Source of the DNA: JBCBKL01 sp038521825
GTDB lineage: Bacteria; Pseudomonadota; Alphaproteobacteria; Rhodobacterales; Rhodobacteraceae
Length of the DNA stretch: 14,697 nt
Assembly: GCA_038521825.1 (NCBI GenBank)
Contig: JBCBKL010000044.1
Location: 1 to 14,697 of the forward strand
Direction: 5' to 3'
Shown here: piece by piece, positions 14,329 to 14,697 of the stretch
Layout of the letters: each line of letters begins with the position of its first letter
Position numbering within the stretch: the stretch's first letter is position 1
Notes under the pieces: model-generated
Told to the model about the DNA's origin: nothing
The model's database searches: none
What the model saw: the letters and a program-made list of their open reading frames with translations, nothing else
Translations under genes and position numbers: made by a program

Positions 14329-14697
14329 AAAGTCGTTCCGTCTGGGATCGTTATGGCACCGAGGTTTCGGGCCTTGTTGAATTCGTGAAGCCGGGCAAAG
14401 ACATCAACGCCAAGCTGCCTGTAGGCGTCAAGAAGATCCACCAGCACCCAGTTTTCGCGGATCTTTCCGTTTTCGACGCGCCAGAAGTCGAGCGATTTCA
14501 TCGTGATGCGTGTTCCTGCCGGGGCGATGCCCATCCAGCCATCGCCGCTGAGCGTCTGGATCATGTTGGGCCATCCGGTCACTGCCGCATAGTTTTTGTC
14601 GCCAAAGAAGTGGTAGGTTATTTCATCCCGGTACTGGCCGCGATCTGGCATCGCGTTGAGAAACGGGATTTGGTGCCAGTTTCGAAAGCCCGAGATG
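14325..14697 (-). CDS. SnoaL-like (ester cyclase type) protein, C-terminal part
   Basis: Only the last 123 residues or so are inside the window; the frame stays open to the right edge. The visible part reads ISGFRNWHQIPFLNAMPDRG, then TYHFFGDKNYAAVTGWPNM, TRITMKSLDFWRVENGKI and ENWVLVDLLDAYRQLGVDVF, ending IPDGTTL. The pattern of a W-H-x-P-F segment, a central strand pair, and FWRVENGKIRENWVLVDLLD is that of SnoaL/NTF2-like ester cyclases and related proteins. The stop overlaps the SDR start by 4 bp. Together with the two-domain gene at 11559-12527 this gives at least three SnoaL-type domains in one operon. Reaction unknown; the N-terminal part or another fused domain may lie outside. Confidence 0.75.
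   Translation of the reverse strand, partial: ISGFRNWHQIPFLNAMPDRGQYRDEITYHFFGDKNYAAVTGWPNMIQTLSGDGWMGIAPAGTRITMKSLDFWRVENGKIRENWVLVDLLDAYRQLGVDVFARLHEFNKARNLGAITIPDGTTL

Overview
The window is dense, high-GC bacterial DNA with short intergenic gaps and stop/start overlaps. Gene content suggests an alphaproteobacterium, most likely Rhodobacteraceae (Roseobacter group). The pointers are a NosR/NirI-type flavoprotein beside an ApbE homologue, an ABC sugar uptake system with its own LacI regulator, and small NTF2-like (SnoaL) enzymes beside an SDR. Taxonomy is inference. I saw no rRNA, tRNA, CRISPR array, insertion sequence or phage gene.

Left end (1-2409, minus strand): a truncated Tat-exported ApbE/NosX/NirX-type FMN transferase lies directly downstream of a complete NosR/NirI-family membrane iron-sulfur flavoprotein. 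The two genes overlap by 4 bp and look like a flavoprotein plus the enzyme that flavinylates it. No nosZ, nirS or other denitrification gene is visible.

Centre (2469-10009): a complete carbohydrate uptake and hydrolysis locus. The leftward operon reads: a possible 61-residue leader ORF, a LacI-family repressor, a MalF-like permease, a MalG-like permease, a clan GH-G (GH63-like) glycoside hydrolase and a MalK/UgpC-like ATPase. The solute-binding protein gene is transcribed the other way. A divergent promoter region between them holds two copies of a LacI-type operator, one perfect and one with two changes, with centres 98 bp apart and each lying within a predicted promoter. The hydrolase resembles mannosylglycerate/glucosylglycerate hydrolases, so the likely cargo is a small glucoside or mannoside such as a glycosylglycerate or glucosylglycerol compatible solute. 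Both permeases are unusual: one carries a DUF11-like beta domain in its first periplasmic loop, the other about 130 extra membrane residues at its N terminus.

Right end (10199-14697, minus strand): a second tightly packed operon that runs off the window. It encodes a C-terminal fragment of a SnoaL-like protein, an SDR dehydrogenase, a second LacI-family regulator, a protein with two SnoaL/NTF2-like domains, a 61-residue protein and a MetE C-terminal-domain-like methyltransferase with all zinc ligands. This looks like a regulated catabolic pathway whose substrate I cannot name, and it is the best candidate here for an undescribed system. A bidirectional terminator lies between this operon and the solute-binding protein gene.
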